Assembly (NCBI GenBank): GCA_029667085.1
Contig: JARUHJ010000007.1
Location: forward strand, 1 to 64,000
Direction of reading: 5' to 3'
DNA: 64,000 nucleotides
DNA from: Deltaproteobacteria bacterium IMCC39524
GTDB taxonomy: Bacteria; Desulfobacterota; Desulfuromonadia; Desulfuromonadales; BM103
Of this stretch, positions 8,428 to 16,401 are shown piece after piece. Made by a program: the position numbers and the translations under genes. Each line of letters starts with the position of its first letter. The first letter of the stretch is position 1. Under the pieces are notes generated by a model that was not told where the DNA came from, searched no databases, and saw only the letters and a program-made list of their open reading frames with translations.

Positions 8428-8691
8428 TCATATAAGATGCTCATATATTCGTTGTCTCAGTTCTTCAGGTAGCCATGCTTCATCGGGGATCATGAACTCG
8501 ATGGCAAATTCGTTATTTGTCAGGTACAAACAATGAAAAAGGCCGCCCTTCAGGACGACCCCTTCACATCGATTGATGATGTCCACCCATTCACCTTGTA
8601 CCTCCAATAGCTCCAATGGCCTGTCCAGGTCAGTCTCTTCAACCTTAACGATATAGCCCTCCAATCCGTTAGGTTGTTTTAGTATTTTCAT
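8428..8691 (-). CDS. small paralog family protein (PDExWL motif)
   Basis: 87 residues. Its C-terminal IPDEAWLPEELRQRI corresponds to VPDEPWLDPFLRNIL in the protein encoded at 8688-9086, so the two are divergent relatives. Its start overlaps the stop of that upstream gene (ATGA near 8688-8691), which implies translational coupling. No transmembrane segment, no recognised domain. The function is unknown; it is typical of integrated-element accessory genes. Confidence 0.55.
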   Translation of the reverse strand: MKILKQPNGLEGYIVKVEETDLDRPLELLEVQGEWVDIINRCEGVVLKGGLFHCLYLTNNEFAIEFMIPDEAWLPEELRQRIYEHLI

Positions 8692-9086
8692 AGCGTCACC
8701 TCCTTAATCTGTGACAAAGGCAATAGCGCCCCTGCTGCTTCCCTGAGAATGTTACGTAGGAATGGATCCAACCACGGCTCATCTGGAACAATCACCGCGA
8801 CAGTCCTTGAATCATCAAGCTGAAAAACCAACTCGAAAGTAACTTGAGCGCCATCAGCAAAAGCTGAGCAATATTCAAAATTTGGTAGCTCATCATCGAA
8901 TAGTCCATCGACTCCAATCTCCTTTATGTGGGTTATGTCATCACCTTCCTGCATGACGACTATCCAGCCATCTATGTCTGCTTGGTATCCTTGGCTTCCG
9001 CAGAACTGAATTCCTCGGATATACGCTAGGGTGGGTATGGTGTCTTTGTGATCCAATACGTCTTGCAATGACTTGAGCCTTTTCAT
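8688..9086 (-). CDS. small paralog family protein (PDExWL motif)
   Basis: 132 residues with AGGAGG before the ATG at 9086. The N-terminus (MKRLKSLQDVLDHKDTIP..RGIQF) is a paralog of the N-terminus of the chimeric ORF at 9364-9609 (MVRLTSIQQTLSLRGTTP..RSLQF). The C-terminus has the VPDEPWL motif shared with the next gene. It is preceded by a terminator-like hairpin in its own leader (9097-9134), an arrangement repeated in front of the paralog. The function is unknown. Confidence 0.6.
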   Translation of the reverse strand: MKRLKSLQDVLDHKDTIPTLAYIRGIQFCGSQGYQADIDGWIVVMQEGDDITHIKEIGVDGLFDDELPNFEYCSAFADGAQVTFELVFQLDDSRTVAVIVPDEPWLDPFLRNILREAAGALLPLSQIKEVTL

Positions 9087-9096
9087 GTGTCCTCCT

Positions 9097-9134
9097 GAAA
9101 AAAGAAAAGGCCTGCCCCTTGAGAGGAACAGGCC
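9097..9134 (-). terminator. leader terminator/attenuator ahead of 9086 gene
   Basis: On the minus strand GGCCTG (9134-9129) pairs with CAGGCC (9114-9109), then a U-rich run (9108-9097), then AGGAGG and the start codon at 9086. A terminator just ahead of a ribosome site looks like an attenuator or insulation against upstream transcription. Confidence 0.55.
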
Positions 9135-9173
9135 ATGTAGTGATATTATTGAAGCTATGAAGGGGTGCGCTTT

Positions 9174-9338
9174 ATGAGAATGATGCTGATACTTCTTGGG
9201 GCTTCTGCTTTTGTCTATTTCGTGACAGGGATCAAGGGCAGGTTTACGGTGAGGAAAAGGATCTACTTCGCTATGGGAACCTACGTTGTTGTGTATTTGA
9301 TAACCATGACTTTGGTCTTTCTCAGAGGGGATCTCTGA
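9174..9338 (+). CDS. 54-residue two-span membrane protein
   Basis: ATG 9174 to TGA 9338, 54 codons. Starts MRMMLILLGASAFVYFV, has a basic loop (KGRFTVRKR) and a second span (GTYVVVYLITMTLVFL). AAGGGG lies 8-9 bases upstream. It is on the opposite strand to the genes either side. A small inner-membrane protein with the loop in the cytoplasm by the positive-inside rule (inference). No family recognised. Confidence 0.5.
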   Translation: MRMMLILLGASAFVYFVTGIKGRFTVRKRIYFAMGTYVVVYLITMTLVFLRGDL

Positions 9339-9363
9339 TTACATCATTCTGCGTCTGTTTGAC

Positions 9364-9609
9364 CTAACCACCGACAGCCCTATCAATGACTCCCGCCATG
9401 TTGTCAGTGGAAGTCTGCAAACTATCATCCGCCATATGGGCATATCTCTGAGTCCTGCTGAAGTCATTGTGACTTATCTGGATGATGATGTGTTCTTGTA
9501 CTTCGGGGTTATAGCCATTATCCATGAATTGTAGTGACCGTATGATGACTACTTCGGGGGTGGTGCCCCGAAGGCTCAGGGTTTGTTGTATGGATGTGAG
9601 CCTGACCAT
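9364..9609 (-). pseudogene. chimeric ORF: paralog N-terminus fused to integrase C-terminus
   Basis: 81 residues. Residues 1-50 resemble the start of the protein at 8688-9086. From about residue 51 the sequence TQRYAHMADDSLQT..DNMAGVIDR is almost identical to the last 30 residues of the integrase at 10643-11839, including its catalytic Tyr. At DNA level 9374-9461 matches 10654-10742. The join is in frame. It is best explained by recombination that duplicated the integrase 3' end and cut a PDExWL-family gene, so it is probably a remnant, though it keeps a ribosome site and could be translated. Confidence 0.75.
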
Positions 9610-9618
9610 GTGATCCTC

Positions 9619-9659
9619 CTGAAAAAAGAAAAAGGCCCACCCCGATATGGGATGAGCCG
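9619..9659 (-). terminator. leader terminator/attenuator ahead of 9609 ORF
   Basis: Same layout as 9097-9134: on the minus strand GGCTCATCCC pairs with GGGGTGGGCC, followed by a U-rich run and CAGGAGG before the ATG at 9609. The shared leader supports paralogy of the two downstream genes. Confidence 0.55.
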
Positions 9660-9739
9660 ATTGTGAATTGCTCTGTGACTGTTATGCTTTGTCTTGGCTA
9701 GAGGAAAGGATGATCCCGTGTATGGGAAAGGGGGGAAGG

Positions 9740-10627
9740 ATGCATGATATCGTTCGCTGGTTGATAGGTGTTGAGGCTACAGCCTCCAACTTATATGCAA
9801 AAGCGGCAGTAGTTTTCCGTGAAGATGATGATTTTTCCCGGTTTTTATCAATAATGTCTGTTGAAGAAAAGGAGCACGAACAACTGCTTCAGAAAGCAAG
9901 TGCCTCCATCTCAGACATAAAAATGAAGAAGGCTAGCTTTTCCCTCGATGGAGTTTTCCGTAGGAAAATAGAGGCCCCTTTTACTCGTGCCTGGCAACTT
10001 TTGAGATCGGGTGAATTAACCAAGGAAACGATGGTGGACATACTTGCGGAGGCAGAATTTTCTGAATGGAATGAAGTCTTTCTTTACGCCATAGACACTT
10101 TGAATGCTGCGGATGTTGAATTTCAGAAGGCCGTATCAGAAGTTGACCAACATAGGATAAACATCCAGCAATACATTTCATCGCTACCTGATGGGGAAAG
10201 CCTTGTCCAAAGGGCCAAAAGAATATCCCAGCCTGACAGTAAACGTGTTTTGATAGTTGAAGACAATCACTCAGTTGCACGCATGCTTGAGGCCTTGGCT
10301 GTAGATGATGTTGAAGTGGTTATCGCCAGAAACGGGGAAGAGGGTATCTCTCGCATTCAGCAGGGACGCTTCGACTTGATTGTCTCGGACATAGAAATGC
10401 CGAAAATGAACGGTATCGAAATGTACATACAAGCTTTGGAAGTAGACCCCACTTTGTGTAGCAGGTTCATCTTCTTCACCGGCACTGACAAACAGGAGCA
10501 TTTAGATTTTGTCAGGGCCACGAATACTTTTATGTTACCAAAACCATCTCCGGTGAGAGTGATATGTGACATGATGAATGACGTTCTAGACTCAACTACA
10601 GTTCCACAGGGCTCTACTTTCCATTGA
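9740..10627 (+). CDS. ferritin-like domain fused to response-regulator receiver
   Basis: About 295 residues from the ATG at 9740, preferred because a GGGGGGAAGG run lies just upstream; the frame is open from 9668. The N-terminal half is helical with rubrerythrin/ferritin-type signatures (VEATASNLYAKAA; EEKEHEQLL) that could hold a di-iron site. The C-terminal half is a receiver domain: VLIVEDNHSV with the acidic pair, phospho-acceptor Asp in DLIVSDIEMPKMNG, Thr in FFTGT, and Lys in LPKPSP. There is no output domain. Such a fusion could couple redox or iron state to phospho-signalling (inference). It lies between the two copies of the integrase 3' end. Confidence 0.75.
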   Translation: MHDIVRWLIGVEATASNLYAKAAVVFREDDDFSRFLSIMSVEEKEHEQLLQKASASISDIKMKKASFSLDGVFRRKIEAPFTRAWQLLRSGELTKETMVDILAEAEFSEWNEVFLYAIDTLNAADVEFQKAVSEVDQHRINIQQYISSLPDGESLVQRAKRISQPDSKRVLIVEDNHSVARMLEALAVDDVEVVIARNGEEGISRIQQGRFDLIVSDIEMPKMNGIEMYIQALEVDPTLCSRFIFFTGTDKQEHLDFVRATNTFMLPKPSPVRVICDMMNDVLDSTTVPQGSTFH

Positions 10628-10642
10628 AAATAAATGTAGGGG

Positions 10643-11839
10643 TTACCCGTCCACTACCCTATCAATGACTCCCGCCATGTTGTCCGTGGCTGTCTGCAAA
10701 CTGTCATCAGCCATATGGGCATACCTCTGCGTCATCGAAACGTCACTGTGACCCAATAGCTTGCTGACATCGTAGAGACTCGCCCCTCCTTGTAAAGCCA
10801 ACGTAGCAAAGCTGTGTCTCAGGTCGTGCACTCTCAGACCGCTAATCCCGGCTGCGTCACAAGCCTTTCCGAATGGTGTCCTCAGGTCATATATGTACGG
10901 CCTCTTGGTCCCCTGTTTAGTCGGGAACAGATACTCACTTTCCTCGGTGCGTGGTGAGTTGCTTTTGTTCTTCTTTAGTTCTTTGATCACCGCTATGGCC
11001 CTGTCGTTAAGTATGATCGACCGAGACTTACCATTCTTTGTGTCAGGCAGAAACAGCCTCTTCTCATTCAGCTTCAGTTGGTCGTATCGTAATGATGTGA
11101 TCTCTCCTCTTCGTCCTCCAGTGAAAAGAAGTAGCTTGATGGCCGCTTTGGATAGTCCGTCTTCCAAGTCATCTAGAGCCTTCAAGAATCTCGGCAACTC
11201 CTCCTTGGTTAGGTAGCGTTCTCTGTGAGGCTTCTCCTTGAACCGATCCAGGCCAGTTGCGGGTGACTTTTCGAGCAGGCCCCACTTGACGGCCAGGTTG
11301 AACATCCTCTTCAGCAGGGTCGCATAGTGATTGGCCGTTGTTGATGACGTTCTTTCTTTCTGTTGTGTCAGGAACGTTGATATGTCTCTTGCCGTAATCG
11401 ATGACAACCGATACTTCCCAAAAGCGGGGATGATCTGCCCTTCAAGTTTATAGACGTCCTCTTGCCATGTCTTCTTGTGTTGCTTTGCGTGGGGAATGTA
11501 GAAGTCTGCAACGAAAACTGAAAAGGTGAGATCGTTGGTCTTTTGGGAACGTTCATCACTGGGATCAATCTGTCTGGACAATAGGGACTTGTGCTCGCTT
11601 ACCCTCTGACGTGCATCCTGGATGGTGACGTGAGGGAACTCCCCTATGGTCAGGCATTTCTTCCGGCCCATATAGCGGTATCTATGTTGGAAGAACTTGC
11701 GTCCTCCCTTACTGACCCTCAACTTCAAACCAATACATTCTGCATCCGAGTATTCGGCTTCACGGCTTTTGCTGTCGGGATCGTGTGGTGAAATTGCTTC
11801 GATGGCTCTCTTGGTGAACGGAAATCGTTTACTGGACAT
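10643..11839 (-). CDS. int: tyrosine recombinase, P4-type integrase
   Basis: 398 residues from the ATG at 11839 (AAAGGAGG 8 bases upstream; longer frame to 11872). The N-terminus has the DUF4102 arm-binding domain (KLRVSKGGRKFF..RYRYMGRKK..LTIGEFPHVTIQDAR). Next comes a SAM-like core-binding domain, then the catalytic domain with Arg in TGGRRGEITSLRY, HDLRHSF, His in LLGHSDVSM and nucleophile Tyr in TQRYAHM. All catalytic residues are present, so it is probably active. Members commonly integrate in tRNA genes; the nearest is tRNA-Pro at 19419-19495. Its 3' end is duplicated at 9374-9461. Confidence 0.95.
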   Translation of the reverse strand: MSSKRFPFTKRAIEAISPHDPDSKSREAEYSDAECIGLKLRVSKGGRKFFQHRYRYMGRKKCLTIGEFPHVTIQDARQRVSEHKSLLSRQIDPSDERSQKTNDLTFSVFVADFYIPHAKQHKKTWQEDVYKLEGQIIPAFGKYRLSSITARDISTFLTQQKERTSSTTANHYATLLKRMFNLAVKWGLLEKSPATGLDRFKEKPHRERYLTKEELPRFLKALDDLEDGLSKAAIKLLLFTGGRRGEITSLRYDQLKLNEKRLFLPDTKNGKSRSIILNDRAIAVIKELKKNKSNSPRTEESEYLFPTKQGTKRPYIYDLRTPFGKACDAAGISGLRVHDLRHSFATLALQGGASLYDVSKLLGHSDVSMTQRYAHMADDSLQTATDNMAGVIDRVVDG

Positions 11840-11958
11840 AGTGGTCCTCCTTTGATTGAATTTTTGGTGCACAGATTAGGGTATTCTTTGCGTTGCTGAC
11901 GGGGGTGCTCTGTTTTGCTGGGATTCTGAAAAGCTGGTTAGCGAGTCCGGTCCTATTC

Positions 11959-12042
11959 CGGTCCTGAGATGAAAATTTGGGGGGTGGGGAGGGGAGTCAG
12001 AATTGTGGAAATGAAAAAGCCCCAACCGGGGATGGCTGGGGC
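11959..12042. repeat. 85-bp repeat with terminator, copy T1
   Basis: Matches 15583-15667 (T2) with few differences. It ends in a hairpin AGCCCC..GGGGC that on the minus strand is followed by UUUUUC, and so can terminate the methylase/DGQHR operon ending at 12071. Upstream, 11943-11960 has GTCCGGTCCTATTCCGG, related in inverted form to the ends of repeats R1 and R3. Confidence 0.75.
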
Positions 12043-12070
12043 GTGAGTTTGAGTCCCTAATTAAATAGGT

Positions 12071-13243
12071 TTAGTTCTTTTTGTCCATGGGTTGGTTGAT
12101 TTTTGTTTGCTCCGTTAATGTTTTGAATAATAGACTTTCACCGCTACTTCCCGGTGCAAAATTTTCAACATTAAAGTCTGCATCTTTAATCGTTATATCA
12201 TCAAGAACAGTTTTAAAGTCCTCTGTTGTAGGCACTTTCCCCGGGTTGAATTTGTTGTTATACAGAAATAAAAGATAGCGCATTAAAGCTCGATACCCAT
12301 TTGTCTTGTTGAGCATTACACCCTTATCTCTTGATGCCCATGCTGTTGACCATTTTCCTTTGACAGCTGAAAAGTAGTTCCAAACAATATCTGTGATTTC
12401 AAAGTCTTTCTCATCAACAAACATGTGTTGAAATGGATGTCTACTTAATAGCTTTGGGTCAATCTTGCTTGGTTTTTTCTTGCGCAGATAACGATCTCGG
12501 TCTTTCATCGGATCAGCCGAAATCATTTTAAGTAGAGGTTGGATAAATGTTGCTTGAGTTAATGTTTCTTCAGAGCGCCCAGGGGTTGCAACCCCAAGGC
12601 GCTTTATCATTTTATAAAATGGGCTATCAGGGTCTCTATCAAGGGTTACTGTAATAATGTGACAAGTTTTCTGCGGGCTTCTTGATTTCGTCAAATCATA
12701 TAAATCATAAGCTAAGCTTTTGTTTACTTTTGTTTGGGCTAGGTTGACAGTTGAGAAAATGTTCCCCTGGTCTGCAATATCTATGTCTACAAAAATGCTA
12801 ACGTTGACTTCAAAGGTTTCTTTAACACCTTTAAGACCGGCTAAACGATGTTGCCCATCAAGTACTCGGGCAATTCTTTTATATATGACATTATCTTCTT
12901 CGTCGATGTCGTCAACGTCGTCAACGTAATTTTTGATCGTCATTACGCTAGTATCTTCGTTTAACTCGATGCATCTGTTTGGAATAGCAATGATTATTCC
13001 GGTAGGGAAGCAAGCATCTAAGGTCCCAACATAGTTTGTTATTTCTTTGACACGGTTTTTATTTAATGGCCTTTGAATGCCGAGGTATCGTTCAACATCA
13101 CGTTCTTCCATTAATACACGCCGCACATCAAAATCAGTTATGTCTACAAGTTGTTGAGCCGGTATAGAGGCTATGTAAAAATCACCAATGGGTTGAGATA
13201 CTTTTAGATAATTGACGTCAAAGCTCCTCGTCTTTTCTTCCAT
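12071..13243 (-). CDS. DGQHR-domain protein (DndB/DpdB-like)
   Basis: 390 residues. The DGQHRLAGL motif at residues 129-137 defines the DGQHR domain family, which includes DndB of DNA phosphorothioation and related proteins of DNA-modification loci. The N-terminal part, with VERYLGIQRPLNKNRVKEI, also fits the ParB-like fold of that family. An acidic linker (108-117) is encoded by short DNA tandem repeats. It is the last gene of a three-gene operon, and its ATG shares a base with the upstream stop (TAATG at 13241-13245). With a Dam-type methylase two genes upstream, a role in DNA modification or host defence is inferred. Confidence 0.85.
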   Translation of the reverse strand: MEEKTRSFDVNYLKVSQPIGDFYIASIPAQQLVDITDFDVRRVLMEERDVERYLGIQRPLNKNRVKEITNYVGTLDACFPTGIIIAIPNRCIELNEDTSVMTIKNYVDDVDDIDEEDNVIYKRIARVLDGQHRLAGLKGVKETFEVNVSIFVDIDIADQGNIFSTVNLAQTKVNKSLAYDLYDLTKSRSPQKTCHIITVTLDRDPDSPFYKMIKRLGVATPGRSEETLTQATFIQPLLKMISADPMKDRDRYLRKKKPSKIDPKLLSRHPFQHMFVDEKDFEITDIVWNYFSAVKGKWSTAWASRDKGVMLNKTNGYRALMRYLLFLYNNKFNPGKVPTTEDFKTVLDDITIKDADFNVENFAPGSSGESLLFKTLTEQTKINQPMDKKN

Positions 13244-13863
13244 TATTGCCCCCTATGTGTCTTGTAGCTTCGTTGATAGGATTTTTGTTCAGTCCTCTGT
13301 TCTCTTGAGGGGTCCAACAGGATCCTGTCATGTTCATACGCCATAGCTGGGAACAAAATTAATAAGGATGCAGAATAGAAGCATAAGGTAACAATTAAGA
13401 ATGAAGGCTCTGCAGAGTAATGGTTTTCGCGTGAGGCAAAGAATAAATCTGCAGCAATAAAATTTATCAAGACAGCAAAGATAATTTGTGGGCGGACCCA
13501 AGGGAAAGGTTCTCTTTTTTGAATGAAGGATTTAAAAGCAAGATATAAGGTTGGACCAAGAAGTGCCGCCGAATACATGAGTAATTCGGCATTTGAAATT
13601 GCATCAATGATGGCACTCCAATAAATCTCAAGGAAATTAATTTCTGCCGGACGGTTTTTCTCCGGTAAGTCGAGCAATTTATAGTACTTGTTTGAAGCGA
13701 CCCTCAAGCCACTAAACCAGATAGGGAGTGTTGAAAAAATTAGTGTGAGGACCATTTCAATGGTAGCTTCTTTTTGTGCTTTAAAGCTTGTTTTGGTCAG
13801 GTTCCCTATAATTGGGACCCTGCTAAAACACCATAGAAAAATTTTCTTTATCCCTAAAAGCAA
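13243..13863 (-). CDS. membrane protein of methylase-DGQHR operon
   Basis: 206 residues with about four membrane-spanning stretches (around residues 35-53, 90-112, 127-142 and 150-170) and a basic C-terminal tail (HDRILLDPSREQR..). No domain recognised. It lies 16 bases after the methylase gene and overlaps the DGQHR gene, so the three are almost certainly co-expressed. A membrane protein beside DNA-modification and sensing genes recalls effector components in defence systems, but no toxin signature is visible. Confidence 0.7.
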   Translation of the reverse strand: MLLGIKKIFLWCFSRVPIIGNLTKTSFKAQKEATIEMVLTLIFSTLPIWFSGLRVASNKYYKLLDLPEKNRPAEINFLEIYWSAIIDAISNAELLMYSAALLGPTLYLAFKSFIQKREPFPWVRPQIIFAVLINFIAADLFFASRENHYSAEPSFLIVTLCFYSASLLILFPAMAYEHDRILLDPSREQRTEQKSYQRSYKTHRGQ

Positions 13864-13879
13864 TGTTTTATCCCCCTAG

Positions 13880-14704
13880 CTAACTGGTAATTAATAATTC
13901 TTGTACTGCGCCCCGATATTCTTTCTTTCCAGAAAGGACACTGGCCCTAGAAATATCCTGTAGATTGAAGTGTCTACTATATAATTCTCTTACCGAGCCG
14001 TGGTTTGCGTTAGTTAGTATTATCTTTGCTCCCCTGTTTTTGGCTTTCAGCGTGGCGTCTCTCAATCTAATCTGGTCTTTCCAACTAAAAATGTGTTCAT
14101 TATATTTTAAAAAGCCGTTGTTGTTGTGGTTTGCCGTGTATGGTGGATCAATAAAAACTAAGTCTCCTTCTACTGTGCTGTCGATCACTTTTTCAAAGTC
14201 ACCATCTTCTAATTGTGCTCCATGAAGTAAATTTGCTATTTCTGCAAAGTTGTCAGTATCTAATAAAACTTTGTCCTTAGTCCCTTTCGGAACATTGAAA
14301 TCGCCTTTTAAATTCACCCTATAAAGTCCATTCCAGCAAGTCCTATTTAAATAAATAAATTGTGCAGCTTTTGAAAATTGGTTCCTGCACTTTTTTGCTC
14401 TCATCTCATAATAATATTCTTTAGAGTGCTTTTTACTGTGTGCGTTTAAAAGGTAAAGGACTCTGCTATGGTCGTTTTTAATGGCTCTATACACATCTAT
14501 AAGAGCTTTGTTTTTGTCATTAAGTATCGATGTAGTGGGATTTACATGAAAAAAAACAGCACCACTCCCTAGGAATGGCTCAACATATCTATTAAACCCA
14601 GTATCGAGAAGGTCATCACGAAGTTTCACAAGCCATCTTTTGCCTCCTGCCCACTTAAGGAAAGGTGCTATTTTACCGTTTTGGGTAGTCATGTTTGATT
14701 TCAT
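13880..14704 (-). CDS. D12-class (Dam-type) DNA adenine N6-methyltransferase
   Basis: 274 residues. Motif X/I: FLKWAGGKRWLV (15-26) and PFLGSGAVFF (43-52). Catalytic motif IV: DPPY (186-189). These are the hallmarks of the Dam/D12 class that methylates adenine N6, usually in GATC or related sites; the target here is unknown. No nuclease gene lies next to it, so it is not an ordinary restriction pair. First gene of the operon, started at 14704 (a second Met follows at 14692). The AT-rich coding sequence points to acquisition by transfer. Confidence 0.93.
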   Translation of the reverse strand: MKSNMTTQNGKIAPFLKWAGGKRWLVKLRDDLLDTGFNRYVEPFLGSGAVFFHVNPTTSILNDKNKALIDVYRAIKNDHSRVLYLLNAHSKKHSKEYYYEMRAKKCRNQFSKAAQFIYLNRTCWNGLYRVNLKGDFNVPKGTKDKVLLDTDNFAEIANLLHGAQLEDGDFEKVIDSTVEGDLVFIDPPYTANHNNNGFLKYNEHIFSWKDQIRLRDATLKAKNRGAKIILTNANHGSVRELYSRHFNLQDISRASVLSGKKEYRGAVQELLITS

Positions 14705-14813
14705 GTTTATTGAGTTACCAGTGTATATAACGTGATTGACTGCAACAGTAGGCGATCTTAGTATGTTCAGTAGGTTATATCATTTACGTGATTTCCCTGT
14801 TAGCAAAAAAAAA

Positions 14814-14911
14814 GCCCCAAAGTAGCCCCGGAGAAGAAACCCCGCCCCGGATCACCAAAGAGATCACTCCTTGAACACTCAAATTGTCTCTTTGGAGATT
14901 GATTCGAACCG
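14814..14911. repeat. 95-bp island repeat, copy R1
   Basis: Same orientation as R2 (15492-15587) and R3 (19261-19357). Shared blocks are AGCCCCGGA, AAACCCCGCCCCGGA, GAACACTCAAATTGTC and ATTCG. In R1, CCAAAGAGA pairs with TCTCTTTGG around the conserved block. It ends GATTCGAACCGG, resembling a tRNA T-arm. It lies upstream of the methylase operon, between that operon and the divergent gene at 14979. Confidence 0.8.
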
Positions 14912-14978
14912 GAATAGGGCCAGGGCTCCAAAGCTGCTATAGTAAGTATGACAAATATTAAAACATAGACGGTTTTTT

Positions 14979-15449
14979 ATGACTCCAAAGGAACAAAAAG
15001 GGAAACAGAAAAGCTCGCCCTGGCAAAAATTACCTGAAACGACTAGAAAGCGGTTGATCTGGTGGATATGGCTGACAATATGGCTTGTTTTGTTAGCAGG
15101 GCTCTACGATAGATATTTCTATCAATGGGTTGTTATCTTGTCGGCATTTCACTCTTTGTTTTTTCTGTGGCTCTTTAGTTTTCAATTCAAACCACTTCCT
15201 GTTCAAGTTCGACTGGCCTATTTCATCTGGGTTTTTGTAGGAACGTATATCCCTGGCTTCCTTTTTCTGATGTACATCACTACCGTCGGCTTGGCTGCAA
15301 ACCTCTTCTTGAATTATTGCCCTTTGGCTAGATTGTTGCTTTTGTTGCCCTGGAATCGTTCTGAATCTTTATCGATCGGTTTTCTTAAAGAAGTTTTTTT
15401 CAGCCCCCCGACTGCAGGCAGGTTTGTTCCTCGAAAGCGTGACCATTGA
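14979..15449 (+). CDS. small multi-span membrane protein
   Basis: 156 residues. A basic cytoplasmic start (KEQKGKQKSSPWQK..TRKR) leads into hydrophobic segments at about 26-43, 49-66, 77-95 and 95-125, and a basic end. No domain recognised. It sits alone on the plus strand between repeats R1 and R2, so it could be a single-gene cassette. The ribosome site is weak; the ATG at 14979 is the first in frame after a promoter-like AT-rich stretch. Confidence 0.6.
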   Translation: MTPKEQKGKQKSSPWQKLPETTRKRLIWWIWLTIWLVLLAGLYDRYFYQWVVILSAFHSLFFLWLFSFQFKPLPVQVRLAYFIWVFVGTYIPGFLFLMYITTVGLAANLFLNYCPLARLLLLLPWNRSESLSIGFLKEVFFSPPTAGRFVPRKRDH

Positions 15450-15491
15450 GTATTTAGTCCCCGCCCCAGACTTCCCACTCGCCCCGGATCT

Positions 15492-15587
15492 GCCCCAGAA
15501 TAGCCCCGGAGACAAAACCCCGCCCCGGAACACACAAACGCTACGTTCCTGAACACTCAAATTGTCAGTTAGAGATGTAATTCGGCC
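15492..15587. repeat. 95-bp island repeat, copy R2
   Basis: Closest to R3. GCCCCAGA, AGCCCCGGA, ACCCCGCCCCGGA, CTGAACACTCAAATTGTC and AGATGTAATTCGG are conserved. It runs directly into repeat T2. It fills part of the 309-base gap 15450-15758. Confidence 0.8.
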
Positions 15588-15667
15588 CTGAGATGAAAGT
15601 TTTGGGGGATGGGGAGGGGAGGCCGAGTGGTGGAAATGAAAAAGCCCCAACCGGGAATGGCTGGGGC
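15583..15667. repeat. 85-bp repeat with terminator, copy T2
   Basis: Copy of 11959-12042. The hairpin AGCCCC..GGGGCT with a U-run on the minus strand serves as terminator for the gene ending at 15759. No gene lies between it and 15759. Confidence 0.75.
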
Positions 15668-15758
15668 TAGTGTCCTTATGCAGGGTCTCTTGTTGGAGGC
15701 CAACCCCGCTGGATGACGCTCACGTGTGATGTCTTTGGGTCGCTCAAAAGTTTAGACT

Positions 15759-16133
15759 CTACCCTGTATATAGATTTGGCTGACATGTCTCTTGGTCATT
15801 GTTGAAGTGGTTTTGTTCTGTTAAGTGCCTTTGGTCGCGCTTGAAGCTTGGCATAAACAAGGAGACAAGGAAATGAGACAGAAGGACAGCACTGGTTAAA
15901 GCATAGATATATCTAGGTAGAAAACCATCAGTATACATTCCAAAAATCAACATGAAGCCAAATAGAAAAAATCCTGTTGCTGCAGGCAAATAGAACCTTA
16001 GCTTTTTCTTTTTGATTGTGGGTTCTTCTCCGAAATGACAAGTTTTACCACATTCCCAGCAAAGCCTAGCTCCATACACGAAACTTACAAACCCGGTAAC
16101 AAATGATATTACGCCTATCCAAATTTCAATCAT
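15759..16133 (-). CDS. small three-span membrane protein
   Basis: 124 residues. Hydrophobic segments at about 2-22, 48-66 and 73-94. A CWECGKTCHFGEE segment with three Cys and one His follows the first span and could bind a metal or form a zinc-knuckle-like loop. The C-terminus is hydrophilic. No family recognised. It is AT-rich, like the rest of the island, and is followed by terminator repeat T2. Confidence 0.6.
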   Translation of the reverse strand: MIEIWIGVISFVTGFVSFVYGARLCWECGKTCHFGEEPTIKKKKLRFYLPAATGFFLFGFMLIFGMYTDGFLPRYIYALTSAVLLSHFLVSLFMPSFKRDQRHLTEQNHFNNDQETCQPNLYTG

Positions 16134-16401
16134 GCCGCTCTCCGTATATTATTTGAAAATATGGATACATTAATACCGCTTTTGAGTAAAGAATTTTAAT
16201 GTTTGCGGGGCGTTTAAGTCCTGTTTGTTGAGATGGAATGGTCTGGATTCAATGGTCCTTTTTTGCGTGGGTTTTTGTCGTACAGTTTAAGAAATCCTTT
16301 GGGTCGTTAGTTGAATGATTGTTTTTTCTCTGGGATGTTAACAAGTCAGTTTAGGCTGTCTTGCCCATGGGAGAACATTAGGGTGGGAGTAGTTGCGCTA
16401 T

